Of a DNA stretch of 64,000 nucleotides, positions 15,491-24,359 are shown piece by piece. A program made the position numbers and the translations under genes. This DNA comes from Streptomyces hawaiiensis (lineage in GTDB: Bacteria > Actinomycetota > Actinomycetes > Streptomycetales > Streptomycetaceae): NCBI RefSeq assembly GCF_004803895.1, contig NZ_CP021978.1, forward strand, positions 8,370,001 through 8,434,000, in the 5' to 3' direction. How positions within the stretch are numbered: position 1 is the stretch's first letter; each line of letters starts with the position of its first letter. A model generated the notes under the pieces. The model searched no databases, was not told the origin of the DNA, and saw only the letters and a program-made list of their open reading frames with translations.

Positions 15491-17212
15491 ATGGACATGA
15501 ACCGCACAAGCAGAGGGAAGTGGCGCGGTGCCGTGCTGGCGGTGCTGCTGACCGCCGGAACACTCACGGCCGCCGCCCCGGGCGCCCGCGCCGACGGGGC
15601 GCGCACCGAGACCCCGGCGAAGTCGACATCGCCGGTGACCGGAGTGACGGAGTCGGTGGTGCGGGTGAAGGTGCCACTGCCGGAATCGGCCGGACCGCGC
15701 CCGGCGGCGTGCGACTGGCTGTCGTACCTGCGCTACCGTTCCGCCCGCGGGCCCGCCGCGTCGGCCGACGCCGACCGGATCCTCGTCGCCCAGCCCGGCA
15801 TCCTGGAAGGGGCCGGAGCCTTCGACAGCGTCGCACGCAACACCGTCGCGCGGGCCGCCGAGCAGGGGGCGCACATCGAGTTCTGGGCGCTGGACCGGCG
15901 CTCCAACTGCCTGGAGGACCGCACCGGCATCGCCTCCGGCGACCAGCACACCGCAGTCGACTACTACTACCGCGGCAAGCAGGTCGGCGGCCGGACCTTC
16001 GCCGGCTTCGCCGGCAACGCACAGCTGGGCTGGATGGCGAAGCTCGGGATCGAGCAGACCGTACGCGACCAGTACGACCTGCTCACCGCCGAGTTGCCGT
16101 CCCAGGCGCAGCGCAAGCGGAAGGTACTGTGCGGCGGGCACTCGCTGGGCGGTGTGATCACCGGGTACTTCGCCGCCGCCGACTTCGACGGCAATCGCGT
16201 TACCACGGCGGACGCCGGGTACAACCAGTGCGCCGGCTACTTCGCTCTCGACACGACCGTCTCCACCTCACTGGCCGACCTCAGCGGCAGCATCCCGGAC
16301 GACACCAACCTGCCCGACATCGGCCTGGGATACGGCGTCGTGCAGGCCGGACTGGACAGCGGGGTGCTGCCACGCACGCTGACCGCGCCGGTGCTGCTCA
16401 ACCCCGAGACCATGACCCTGCTCGGCATCGCCGGTCTCGGCGCCCTCAACGACCTGGACGGCGAGGCCGACCTGCCCGGCTACCTGCCCTCCAACCTCAA
16501 CATCGAGGCCACCCACCGCTTCCTGTTCGCCAAGGACACCGCCGCCTTCCTCAGCGGCAAGCCCGCGGTGAAGGACTTCCGGCTCACCAACGGGGCCGTA
16601 CTCGGGGCGCTGCTGGACGACAACTCCGTGCCGCTGGCGTTCCTGCAGACCAGCGTGGGCTTCTTCGACGGCGGACCGATCGCCGACAAGAGCTTCCCCG
16701 TCGCCAACGGCGGTGACCGGCAAGCCGGGCCGTACGGCACCGCGTACAAGGCCATCCCGGACCGGCCGCAGGGCCCGCTCTACACCTGGCGCAACTACGA
16801 CCGCGTCGGCGACGCGGACGACCCCGGCTACCGGTCGGCCGACGGCACCCCGTTCACCGACGCCGGCGAGGAGGTCACCGACGTGCGGCAACTGGCCCGC
16901 AGCCTGGCCGAGCAGCCGCTGGACTTCACCGAGCAGTACTTCCCGACCAAGCTGGTCACGGACATCCAGCTGTCCACCTCGCCGCAGGTGAAGAAGCTCG
17001 TCGTCCATCCCGAGGGGCTCAAGGCCAATCCGGTGCTCACCGTGCTCGCCGGTGAGGGGCTGCTGGCCGGGCGGGTCCCGGCCGAGCTGCATCCGGTGGT
17101 CGCCGACGGCTACCAGCACCTCGACGTCCTGACCGCGGCGTCCGTGCAGAACAACGGCCGGCCGGAGCCAGTCTCCACCAGCCTCGCCGGCTTCGCGCGG
17201 GCACCGCGTTAG
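15491..17212 (+). CDS. Secreted alpha/beta hydrolase (lipase/esterase-like)
   Basis: The 573-residue protein has a Sec signal peptide (GAVLAVLLTAGTLTAAAPGA then RAD, cleavage near residue 35). CGGHSLGGVITGYFAAADFD near residue 218 carries the G-H-S-L-G nucleophile elbow of lipases. ILVAQPGILEGAGAFDSVAR and YYYRGKQVGG lie before it. The family is a large actinobacterial secreted hydrolase type with no assigned substrate that I know of. There is no clear Shine-Dalgarno sequence before ATG 15491, and TAGCGT a few bases upstream could be a -10 box, so the mRNA may be leaderless; ATG 15497 is an alternative start. It is convergent with the cutinase. Confidence 0.78.
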   Translation: MDMNRTSRGKWRGAVLAVLLTAGTLTAAAPGARADGARTETPAKSTSPVTGVTESVVRVKVPLPESAGPRPAACDWLSYLRYRSARGPAASADADRILVAQPGILEGAGAFDSVARNTVARAAEQGAHIEFWALDRRSNCLEDRTGIASGDQHTAVDYYYRGKQVGGRTFAGFAGNAQLGWMAKLGIEQTVRDQYDLLTAELPSQAQRKRKVLCGGHSLGGVITGYFAAADFDGNRVTTADAGYNQCAGYFALDTTVSTSLADLSGSIPDDTNLPDIGLGYGVVQAGLDSGVLPRTLTAPVLLNPETMTLLGIAGLGALNDLDGEADLPGYLPSNLNIEATHRFLFAKDTAAFLSGKPAVKDFRLTNGAVLGALLDDNSVPLAFLQTSVGFFDGGPIADKSFPVANGGDRQAGPYGTAYKAIPDRPQGPLYTWRNYDRVGDADDPGYRSADGTPFTDAGEEVTDVRQLARSLAEQPLDFTEQYFPTKLVTDIQLSTSPQVKKLVVHPEGLKANPVLTVLAGEGLLAGRVPAELHPVVADGYQHLDVLTAASVQNNGRPEPVSTSLAGFARAPR

Positions 17213-17233
17213 CCCTTGCCCGTACACACGCCC

Positions 17234-17263
17234 GGGGCCCGGGAGGATCTCCTCCCGGGCCCC
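17234..17263. terminator. Bidirectional terminator hairpin between convergent genes
   Basis: A perfect palindrome of two 14-base arms (GGGGCCCGGGAGGA and its complement) with a TC centre lies 21 bases after the hydrolase stop and 18 bases after the cutinase stop on the other strand. There is no strong T tract, which is usual for Streptomyces terminators. Confidence 0.75.
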
Positions 17264-17281
17264 TTCGTGTACGGGTGGGGC

Positions 17282-17923
17282 TCAGAGCCTGCCCGCGGCG
17301 AACGTGGCCGCCTCCTCGGCGTCGTCCCGGTAGCTCAGGTGCGCCCCGACGTCACCCCCGCCGTTCTCGCAGACGGGGTCGCCCTGGGCGCAGAGGTCGA
17401 GCGTGCGGCTCTGGTAGGTGCCGGTGACGCTCTTGCCGAGCGCGCGGATCGGGTTGCCGAACAGCAGCACCGCGGCGACCTTCGGCTCGAGTGCCGCGGG
17501 CAGCGTCGCCACGATGGGGCTGCCGACCACCGCGCCCGCGCTGCTGATGCCGATCGAGTTGTCGACGACGTTCGCGCCCTGCGAATAGCCGACGAGAACG
17601 AACTTCTGACCCGGGCAGGCGGCGGCCTGGCTCTTCACATGGTTCACCAGGTCCAGATTGCCCTGTGCCGCGGATGTGGGGGAGAGGTCGGCGGGGTAGT
17701 TCACCTTGTAGCTGGACAGGTTTTTGCCCACCGCTTTCTTCTGCAGGGCGGAATACACCGGGTCGCCGACGATGAAGCCGAGCGTGCCCGGCTCGAAGGT
17801 GCCGCGGGCGGCGACGACCTCGACGTCCGAGCAGGCCGCGGCCATGGCCGGGGGAGCCGAGAGGGTGGCAAGTCCGGCCCCGCCGGCCAGTGAGAGCGCC
17901 GCGAGACACATACGGATACGCAT
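17282..17923 (-). CDS. Secreted cutinase family esterase
   Basis: The 213-residue protein has a Sec signal peptide (MRIRMCLAALSLAGGAGLAT ... PPAMA). CSDVEVVAARGTFEPG is the standard cutinase N-terminus. GYSQGANVVDN holds the catalytic Ser, DLCAQGDPVCENGG the catalytic Asp between disulfide cysteines, and GAHLSY the catalytic His. Cutinases hydrolyse cutin and other lipid esters outside the cell; mycobacterial relatives (Culp proteins) act on envelope lipids. It lies 1.5 kb from the antigen-85-like/PKS operon on the same strand, separated by a regulator. Confidence 0.92.
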   Translation of the reverse strand: MRIRMCLAALSLAGGAGLATLSAPPAMAAACSDVEVVAARGTFEPGTLGFIVGDPVYSALQKKAVGKNLSSYKVNYPADLSPTSAAQGNLDLVNHVKSQAAACPGQKFVLVGYSQGANVVDNSIGISSAGAVVGSPIVATLPAALEPKVAAVLLFGNPIRALGKSVTGTYQSRTLDLCAQGDPVCENGGGDVGAHLSYRDDAEEAATFAAGRL

Positions 17924-18073
17924 GGGGGATCCTCCGCGTGGGAGGCGCGTGGAGCGCCTGCGAAAAAGAACGCCCCGAACGTATTGGCTTTCTCGCTTCT
18001 GCTGTTATGGACGGGATTATGGAAACCCCGCAGATTTTTGTCGCCGATTGAGTAAGCCACCCGAAAGCTGAGG

Positions 18074-19294
18074 TCAGTTCTGCTTCGTGTGCAGCGATTC
18101 CGCGCGCAACGCGAGAATGAGGTCGAGGCGGGTCTCCGGGTCGTGCAGGGCGTCGCCGAAGAGCTTCTCCAGCTGGCGCAGGCGGTAGCGGACCGTCTGC
18201 GGGTGGATGTGCAGCCGTGCGGCGACGTCCGGCACGTTGCTGCCGCTCAGCAGCCAGGCCAGCAGTGTCTCGGCGAGCCGGTCGCGCTGCCCCGCCGAGA
18301 CCGTGTCGAGGGGCGCGAGGACCCGCGCCCGCAGGCGCTCCAGCAGCGGCTCGTCGCCGTGCAGCAGTAGCGTCGACAGATGCTCGGAGCAGCGCACCAC
18401 GCCCTGCCGGGAAAGCACCCCGCGGCCCATCAGTCCGAGCGCCCGGGTGGCCAGGCGCAGCGACTGGGCGGCCTCGGTGACCGGGGCCGTCGGGCCGATC
18501 GCCGCGGGCCGGCCGCGCAGCGCGAGCGTGAACGCCCGGCCACCGATGCCGCCCGGGCCGTCCGGGTCGGGCACCAGCATGCGCGGCGGGCGGGACCCCA
18601 TGTCCACCAGCGCACCCGCCGCCGCCAGCGGCCGGTCCTCCTCCCGCCGGTCCGGTGCCGCCGCGAGCGCCACGACGGCGACCGTCCGCGGCACCGGCCA
18701 GCGCGCGCTGTGCGCCAGGTCCTGCACGGCCTCCAGCGCCACCGGCCCGTCCTCCAGGAGCAGGTCGAGCAGGCGCTTGCGGCGCCGCTCCAGCTCGTCC
18801 GAGCTGCGCAGTTGAGCCTCCGCATACCCGGACGCGGCCGCCTGGGCGACCTCGTGCACGGTCCGGAACGCCAGCTCCCCCAGCGCGGTCACGACCGTGG
18901 AGTCCAGCCCGAGTTCCTCCGCCGTACGGCCCATCAGCCGCCAGGCGCGCATGCCGCCGACCCGGAGCGCGGACTGCAGAGCGTCCAGGCTGCGGCCCTC
19001 CAGGGCCTCGCCCCGGCCGAGTTCGTAGTACGTGGCCGCGATCGCGCCCCCGTCGTCGCGCGGGTCGGCGATGTGGTCGACGAACAAGGTCAGCGCCTGC
19101 ACCACCCCGGACCGCAGGTTCTGGCGGTAGGCCCCGTCGGCGGGCCGCGCGTACTCGGGGACCTGACGGCGGACCTCCTCCTCCACCTCGTCGGCGACGG
19201 CGGCCAGTTGGGAGCGCAGCAGCTCCGCCAGCTCGGGCGGGACCAGGGGCACGGCGGGGCGGTCCGGCACGCCGTGCGGAGTGGGCACAGCCAT
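18074..19294 (-). CDS. PucR/CdaR-type helix-turn-helix transcriptional regulator
   Basis: The 406-residue protein starts at ATG 19294 with GGAGG nearby. The N-terminal 120 residues are helical (ELAELLRSQLAAVADEVEEE, then VVQALTLFVDHIADPRDDGG), matching the RsbRD-like N-terminal domain of many Streptomyces PucR regulators. A GGDEF-like middle follows. The C-terminus is the PucR helix-turn-helix: LAETLLAWLLSGSNVPDVAA then RLHIHPQTVRYRLRQLEKLF. Ligand and targets are unknown. It lies between the cutinase and the antigen-85-like esterase, on the same strand as both. Confidence 0.88.
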   Translation of the reverse strand: MAVPTPHGVPDRPAVPLVPPELAELLRSQLAAVADEVEEEVRRQVPEYARPADGAYRQNLRSGVVQALTLFVDHIADPRDDGGAIAATYYELGRGEALEGRSLDALQSALRVGGMRAWRLMGRTAEELGLDSTVVTALGELAFRTVHEVAQAAASGYAEAQLRSSDELERRRKRLLDLLLEDGPVALEAVQDLAHSARWPVPRTVAVVALAAAPDRREEDRPLAAAGALVDMGSRPPRMLVPDPDGPGGIGGRAFTLALRGRPAAIGPTAPVTEAAQSLRLATRALGLMGRGVLSRQGVVRCSEHLSTLLLHGDEPLLERLRARVLAPLDTVSAGQRDRLAETLLAWLLSGSNVPDVAARLHIHPQTVRYRLRQLEKLFGDALHDPETRLDLILALRAESLHTKQN

Positions 19295-19416
19295 CACGGA
19301 CCCTCCTTTCGACCGGAAGCGGCTCACCCGCGGGCTGATGCCTGTGGGACGAGTGGGAAGTCCTGTGTTGGACGGACGACCCCTCCGCTCCGTTCCGTGC
19401 CCCGACGGCACCCCCG

Positions 19417-20370
19417 TCACTCGGGCACGCCCAGCGCACGGGCGAGGACAGGCCACGACGCTGCGAACTCCGGCTTCCAGTGCGCCCAGTCGTGTCCGCC
19501 GCCCCCGTAGAAGTGCGTGGTGGCCCGGATCCCCGTGAGGGCCAGCGTGCGGGCGAAGCCCTGGGCCGAGGGCCACAGGGCGCTCTCCAGTATCCCGGGC
19601 AGCGGATCGCCGCCACCGCCCACTCCGCTGCCCTGCGACACGTACAGCGCTGTGCCGCGCAGCCCGGTGGCACGGGCCCGCGGGTTGAAGTCACGCCAGG
19701 TCAGGACGTTCAGCAGCGGATTGCCCCACAGGGACGCGGCCGGCAGGTTCTCGCGGGCCACGATCGCGTCCATGATGGCGGGAACACCGGGGGCCGTGGT
19801 GTCGAGGATGCCGCTGTAGGAGGCCGCCGCGGCGAACGCCCCGGGGTGGCGGGCCGCGTGCGCCATCGCCCCGTAGCCACCGGTGGAGACGCCGGCGACC
19901 GCCCGTACGCCGGAGGCCCGGTACTCCCGGGCGAGCAGCGCGGGCACCTCCTTCACCTGGAACGTCTCGTAGTCGGGGCCGCCGCGCCAGACGCTCGGAA
20001 TGCCGGTGGGGCCCGCGTCCGGCATCGCCACGATCAGGTCGCGGCCCTCGGTGAAGGCCTCGATGTCGGTCTCGCGGGTCCAGGAGGTGTAGTCGTCGTG
20101 GGCGCCGTGCAGCAGGTACAGCACGGGGTACTTCTTCTCCGGGCGCGTACCGAAGTCGGACGGCAGGATCAGCCGGACCGGCGCGCTGCGGCCGAGCGCG
20201 GCGGAAGGCACGGACACGTCCCGTGTGCGGGGTCCGAGCCGGGTGGCCGCCCGGGCCGGGGCCGTACCGGCCGCGGCCCCCAACAGGGCGGCGAGACCGG
20301 CGGCGGCCGTCGCTCTGGCGACGGTGCGCCGGGACACTCCGGCAACGGGCTTCTGCGGCAGGTCGGGCAT
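19417..20370 (-). CDS. Exported alpha/beta-hydrolase esterase, antigen 85/esterase D family (mycolyltransferase-like)
   Basis: The 317-residue protein starts at ATG 20370 with GAGGAG upstream, 21 bases after the PKS stop, so it is the last gene of the operon. It carries a Tat signal: SRRTVARATAAAGLAALLGA ending APARA. The PF00756-type fold shows KYPVLYLLHGAHDDYTSW, LIVAMPDAG, and AGVSTGGYGAMAHAARHPG with the GxSxG nucleophile; GGGGHDWAHWKPEF carries the catalytic His. Antigen 85 proteins transfer mycolates to trehalose or arabinogalactan outside the cell. Here the enzyme may process or transfer the lipid made by the upstream PKS, but ordinary esterase activity is equally possible. Confidence 0.85.
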   Translation of the reverse strand: MPDLPQKPVAGVSRRTVARATAAAGLAALLGAAAGTAPARAATRLGPRTRDVSVPSAALGRSAPVRLILPSDFGTRPEKKYPVLYLLHGAHDDYTSWTRETDIEAFTEGRDLIVAMPDAGPTGIPSVWRGGPDYETFQVKEVPALLAREYRASGVRAVAGVSTGGYGAMAHAARHPGAFAAAASYSGILDTTAPGVPAIMDAIVARENLPAASLWGNPLLNVLTWRDFNPRARATGLRGTALYVSQGSGVGGGGDPLPGILESALWPSAQGFARTLALTGIRATTHFYGGGGHDWAHWKPEFAASWPVLARALGVPE

Positions 20371-20391
20371 GACGGCTCCTCGGGTTGCGTG

Positions 20392-23300
20392 TCAGGGGGC
20401 CGGCTCGGCGAGCATCCGGCTCAGGTGGGTGGCGATCTCGTCGACGTGCGGCGGATCGAGCAGCGACAGATGGTGGCCGGGCACCGGCACCACCTCCAGG
20501 CGCGGGCACACCTCGTCCCAGCCCAGCGCCGGGTCGTCCCGCTCGTACGCCGGGTCGCGCACGGTGTGCGGCGCGGGTTCGGTGGCCCGGTACAGGACCA
20601 CCGGCCCGGCGTAGTCGCCGGGCCGGTGCGACTCGCCGACGCCCATGTCCAGGTAGGAGGCGCGCTGGTGCTCCAGGGCCGCGGGCGGCACGTCGGCGGC
20701 CTCGCGCAGGGCCCGCAGCACGGTGTCGATCCGGGCCGCGTCGTCGTCCGTGGCGACGAGCTCGTCGTACGGCAGCTCCAGCCGCACGCCGTAGGCGTCG
20801 GCGACGTGGCGGGCGAAGCCCTCGAAGTGCGCCCGGATCCGGTCGGCCCGTGTCAGTCCCGGGCGGGGGAGGGGCCGGACGGAGTCGATGAGCACGACCA
20901 GCCGCACCTCCCGCCCGGCGGCGGTCAGGTGCCGCGCGGTCTCCTGGGCGACGAAACCGCCGAAGGACCAACCGCCCAGCAGGCAGGGACCGTCGGGGAG
21001 GGTGGCGTCGATCGCCTCGGCGTAGCGCCGCGCCTTCTCGGGCACGGTCCGGGCCTCCTCGATCCGCTCCAGTCCGAACACCGGCTGTTCGTCGCCGAGG
21101 CGTTCGGTGAGCGTCCGGTAGACGCCGACCGTGCCGCCGGCGGCGTGGACGAGGAACAGCGGGGGCCGCGAGCCGGTGGCACGCAGGGCGCGCACCGGGG
21201 TGCCGGCGCGGGGGAGGGCACGTTCGATGCGGGTGGCGGCGTCCTCGACGGTGACGGCGGCGAACAGATCGCGCAGGGGCAGTTCCATGCCGAACTCACG
21301 CTCCACCGCCGTGCGGACGCGGACGGCCATCAGCGAGTCCAGCCCGAGGTCGGCCCACGCGGTGCCCGGGGCGATACGGGCGGGGGAGTGGCCGGTGACG
21401 GACGCTATGTGGTGGGTCAGGCGGGCCAGGACCGAGGAGGGCTCCGACAGTGCGGCAGGAGGTTCCTCCGGCAGCGGCTCGGTGCGCGCCGCCCGGCCGT
21501 CCGTCCACCAGTGCCGTACGTGCCGCCACCGGGGCAGCGGCAGGTCGACGACCCGCCCCGGCGGCATCGGCAGCCGCTGTCCCGCCGCGTACAGGGCGCC
21601 CAACTGCCCGGCGAACGCCTCCGCCCCGTCGGCGTCCCGGCGCAGCGTGGCCAGGGCGAGGGCGCCGGGCACGGTGTCGGCGACGGCCCCGGTCAGCACC
21701 GGATGGGGGGAGATCTCCACGAAGGTTGTGTGGCCCTCGGCCGCGGCGGACGCGAGGGCCCGGTCCAGCCGCACGGGCCTGCGCAGGTTGGCCGCCCAGT
21801 GCGCGGCGTCGAAGAGGCAGTCTCCGCGAGGGTCGTCGAGGACCGTGGAGTGGACCGGGACACGCGGCTGCCGTCCCCGGATGCCCGACAGCGCGTCCAC
21901 CAGCTCCGGCAACAGCCCGTCCACCTGCGGGGAGTGCCCGGCGCCGACGACCCGCATGGCCCTCGCCGCCCGGCCCTGGCCCTCCAGCCGGCGCACGAGC
22001 CCGGCCACCGCCGCCTCCTCACCCGTGACGACCTTCTGCCGGGGAGAGGAGTGCACGGCGACATGCACCTGCGGGAAGTCCCGCGACAGCGAGTCCAGTT
22101 CGGCGTCGTCCAGGTCCACCACGGCCATCGCGCCGCCCCGCAGCCCGCTCAGCAGCCGGGCCCGTACGGCGATGACACGCGCCCCGTCCGCCACGTCCAG
22201 CGCGCCCGCGCACACGGCCGCCGCCACCTCGCCCATGGAGTGGCCGATCACGGCGGCGGGCTCGACACCGTGGGAACGCCACAGCTCGGCGAGCGCCAAC
22301 TGCAGGCCGAACAACACAGGTTGGGCGACCTCCAGACGGTCGAGACCGGCACCGGAGGACAGATGGTCGTACAGGGACAGGCCGCACTCCGGGGCGAGCT
22401 GCGGGTCGAGCTTCTCGACGGCGGCGGCGAACGCGGGTTCCTCGTCCAGCAGCCGGCGCCCCATGCCGGGCCACTGGCTGCCGTAGCCGGAGAAGACCCA
22501 CACCGGGCCCCGCCCCACCCGGTCGTGGTCGCCGGTCGTCACCCGTGCGTCCGGGCGCCCGGCTGCCAACTCATCCAGGGCATCGGCCAGTTCGGTCCGG
22601 TCGCGGGCGACCACAGCGGCGCGCACGGGGCCCCGGCCCGTCCGCCCGGCCAGGGTCCGCGCCACGTCGGCGGGGTGCGCGGCACTGTCACGCAGCCGGC
22701 CGGCGAGCCTGCCCGCCGTGTCGCGGAGGCGCTCGGTGTCGACGTCGGAGAGCAGGTGCAGACGGGCGGCCGGCTCCTCGGCCGGTCGCACCGGGACCAG
22801 GCCGGGCGGCCCTTCCTCCAGCACCACATGCGCGTTGGTGCCGCCGAAGCCGAACCCGGAGACGCCCGCGACGGCCGTGCCGCCGTAGCGGGGCCAGGGC
22901 TCCGGCTCGGTCACCACCCGCAGCCGCGCATCGGTGAGCGAACTGCCCCGCTCGCAGTGCAGGGACGGCGGGATGGTGTCGTGATGCAGGGCCAGCACGG
23001 TCTTCACCAGGCCGGCGATGCCCGCCGCGGACTCCAGATGACCGAGGTTGCCCTTGGCGGACCCCAGCAGCAGCGGCTGGTCGGGGTCCCGTCCCGCGCC
23101 GAGCACCGCGCCGAGCGCGCCCGCCTCGATCGGGTCGCCCAGCGGGGTGCCGGTGCCGTGCGCCTCCACGTAGTCGACGTGCTCCGCGGCGAGGCCGGCC
23201 TGCGCGTACGCCTTCTCCAGCAACGCCTGCTGGGCGGCCGGGTTGGGCGCCATGAGGCCGTTCGAGCGGCCGTCGGAGTTGACGACCGTGGCGCGGATGA

Positions 23301-24359
23301 CGGCCAGCACACGGTCGCCGTCCCGCTCGGCGTCGGACAGCCGCTTCAGGATCACGGCCGCGCAGCCCTCACCACGCCCGATGCCGTCGGCCGCCGCCGA
23401 GAACGGCTTGCAGCGCCCGTCCGGCGCGAGGGCTCCCACCCGGCGGAAGGCGACCGTGACGGCCGGCGACAGCAGCAGGTTGACCCCGGCCGCGATCGCC
23501 GTGTCGCTCTCGCCCGTGCGCAGGCTCACGCAGGCGTGGTGCACGGCGACCAGTGAGGAGGAACAGGCCGTGTCGACGGCCAGGCTCGGCCCCCGGGTGT
23601 CCAGGACGTAGGAGAGCCGTCCGGCGGCGACGCTGAGGGCACCCCCGGCCGGCGCCCAGGGATCGACGGCGGCCGGGTCGGCGCCCGTGAGCTGCCCGTA
23701 CTCCGGCGCCGAGATGCCCACGAACACGCCGGTGGCGGTGCCCGCCAGGAATCCGGCCGGCACGGCGGCGTGGTCGAGCGCCTCGTGGACGACCTCCAGC
23801 AGGATCCGCTGCTGGGGTCCATCACCGCGGCCTCGCGCGGGGTGATGCGGAAGAAGTCCGCGTCGAACCCGGCGATGTCGTCGAGATAGCCGCCGTACGG
23901 ATGCGCGTCGGCGGGCGGGAACGCGGTGAAGTCGCGCCAGCGGTCCTCCGGGACGCGCCGGATCGCGTCCACACCCTCGCTGAGCAGCCGCCAGTAGCCG
24001 TCCGGGCCGTGCACCCCGCCGGGCAGGCGGCAGCCCACCCCGACGACCGCGACCGGCTCGGCCGCCGCGCCCGGCCCCGGGGGACGCGGCACCGGCGCCA
24101 CCCCGGCTCCCGGGGCACCCGTGTCGCACAGCCGCGCCACCAGGGCCTCCCCGGTGGGCGTCTCCCACAGCAGCGTCGTCGGCAGCTCCCGGCCCGTGGC
24201 GCGGGACAGCTCACCGGCCAGCGCGACGGCATCCCGCGAAGCCATGCCGAGGTCCGCGAGCGGCCGGTCCATCGGGACGTCCCGCGGGGACGTGCCGTTC
24301 CAGGCGGCCACCCGCTCGGCGATCAGCCGGCGCAGCGCCGCCTCGTCGACAGGCCTCAT
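20392..24359 (-). CDS. Type I polyketide synthase, ACP-KS-AT-ACP-TE (Pks13-like), frameshifted as sequenced
   Basis: ATG 24359 overlaps the upstream ligase stop (ATGA), so translation is coupled. Domains in order, in a corrected protein of about 1320 residues: N-terminal ACP with Ser near residue 41 (LADLGMASRDAV); KS from about 101 (VAVVGVGCRLPGG) with Cys near 266 in VDTACSSSL and His in EAHGTGTPLGDP and GNLGHLESAAG; AT with WVFSGYGSQWPGMG and VIGHSMGE; second ACP (WADLGLDSLMAVRVR); thioesterase (PPLFLVHAAGGTVG, LLGGWSFGGFVAQETA, GHHLSLLDPP). There is no KR, DH or ER, so one condensation without reduction is expected. This is the domain order of mycobacterial Pks13. A missing C at 23814-23817 (MDPQQRILLE read as MDPSSGSCW) splits the frame early in KS. 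Confidence 0.88.

Noticed and set aside
19480..23556. 1358-codon plus-strand frame over the PKS
   Set aside because: Shadow frame opposite a PKS with all domain motifs; no recognisable protein.
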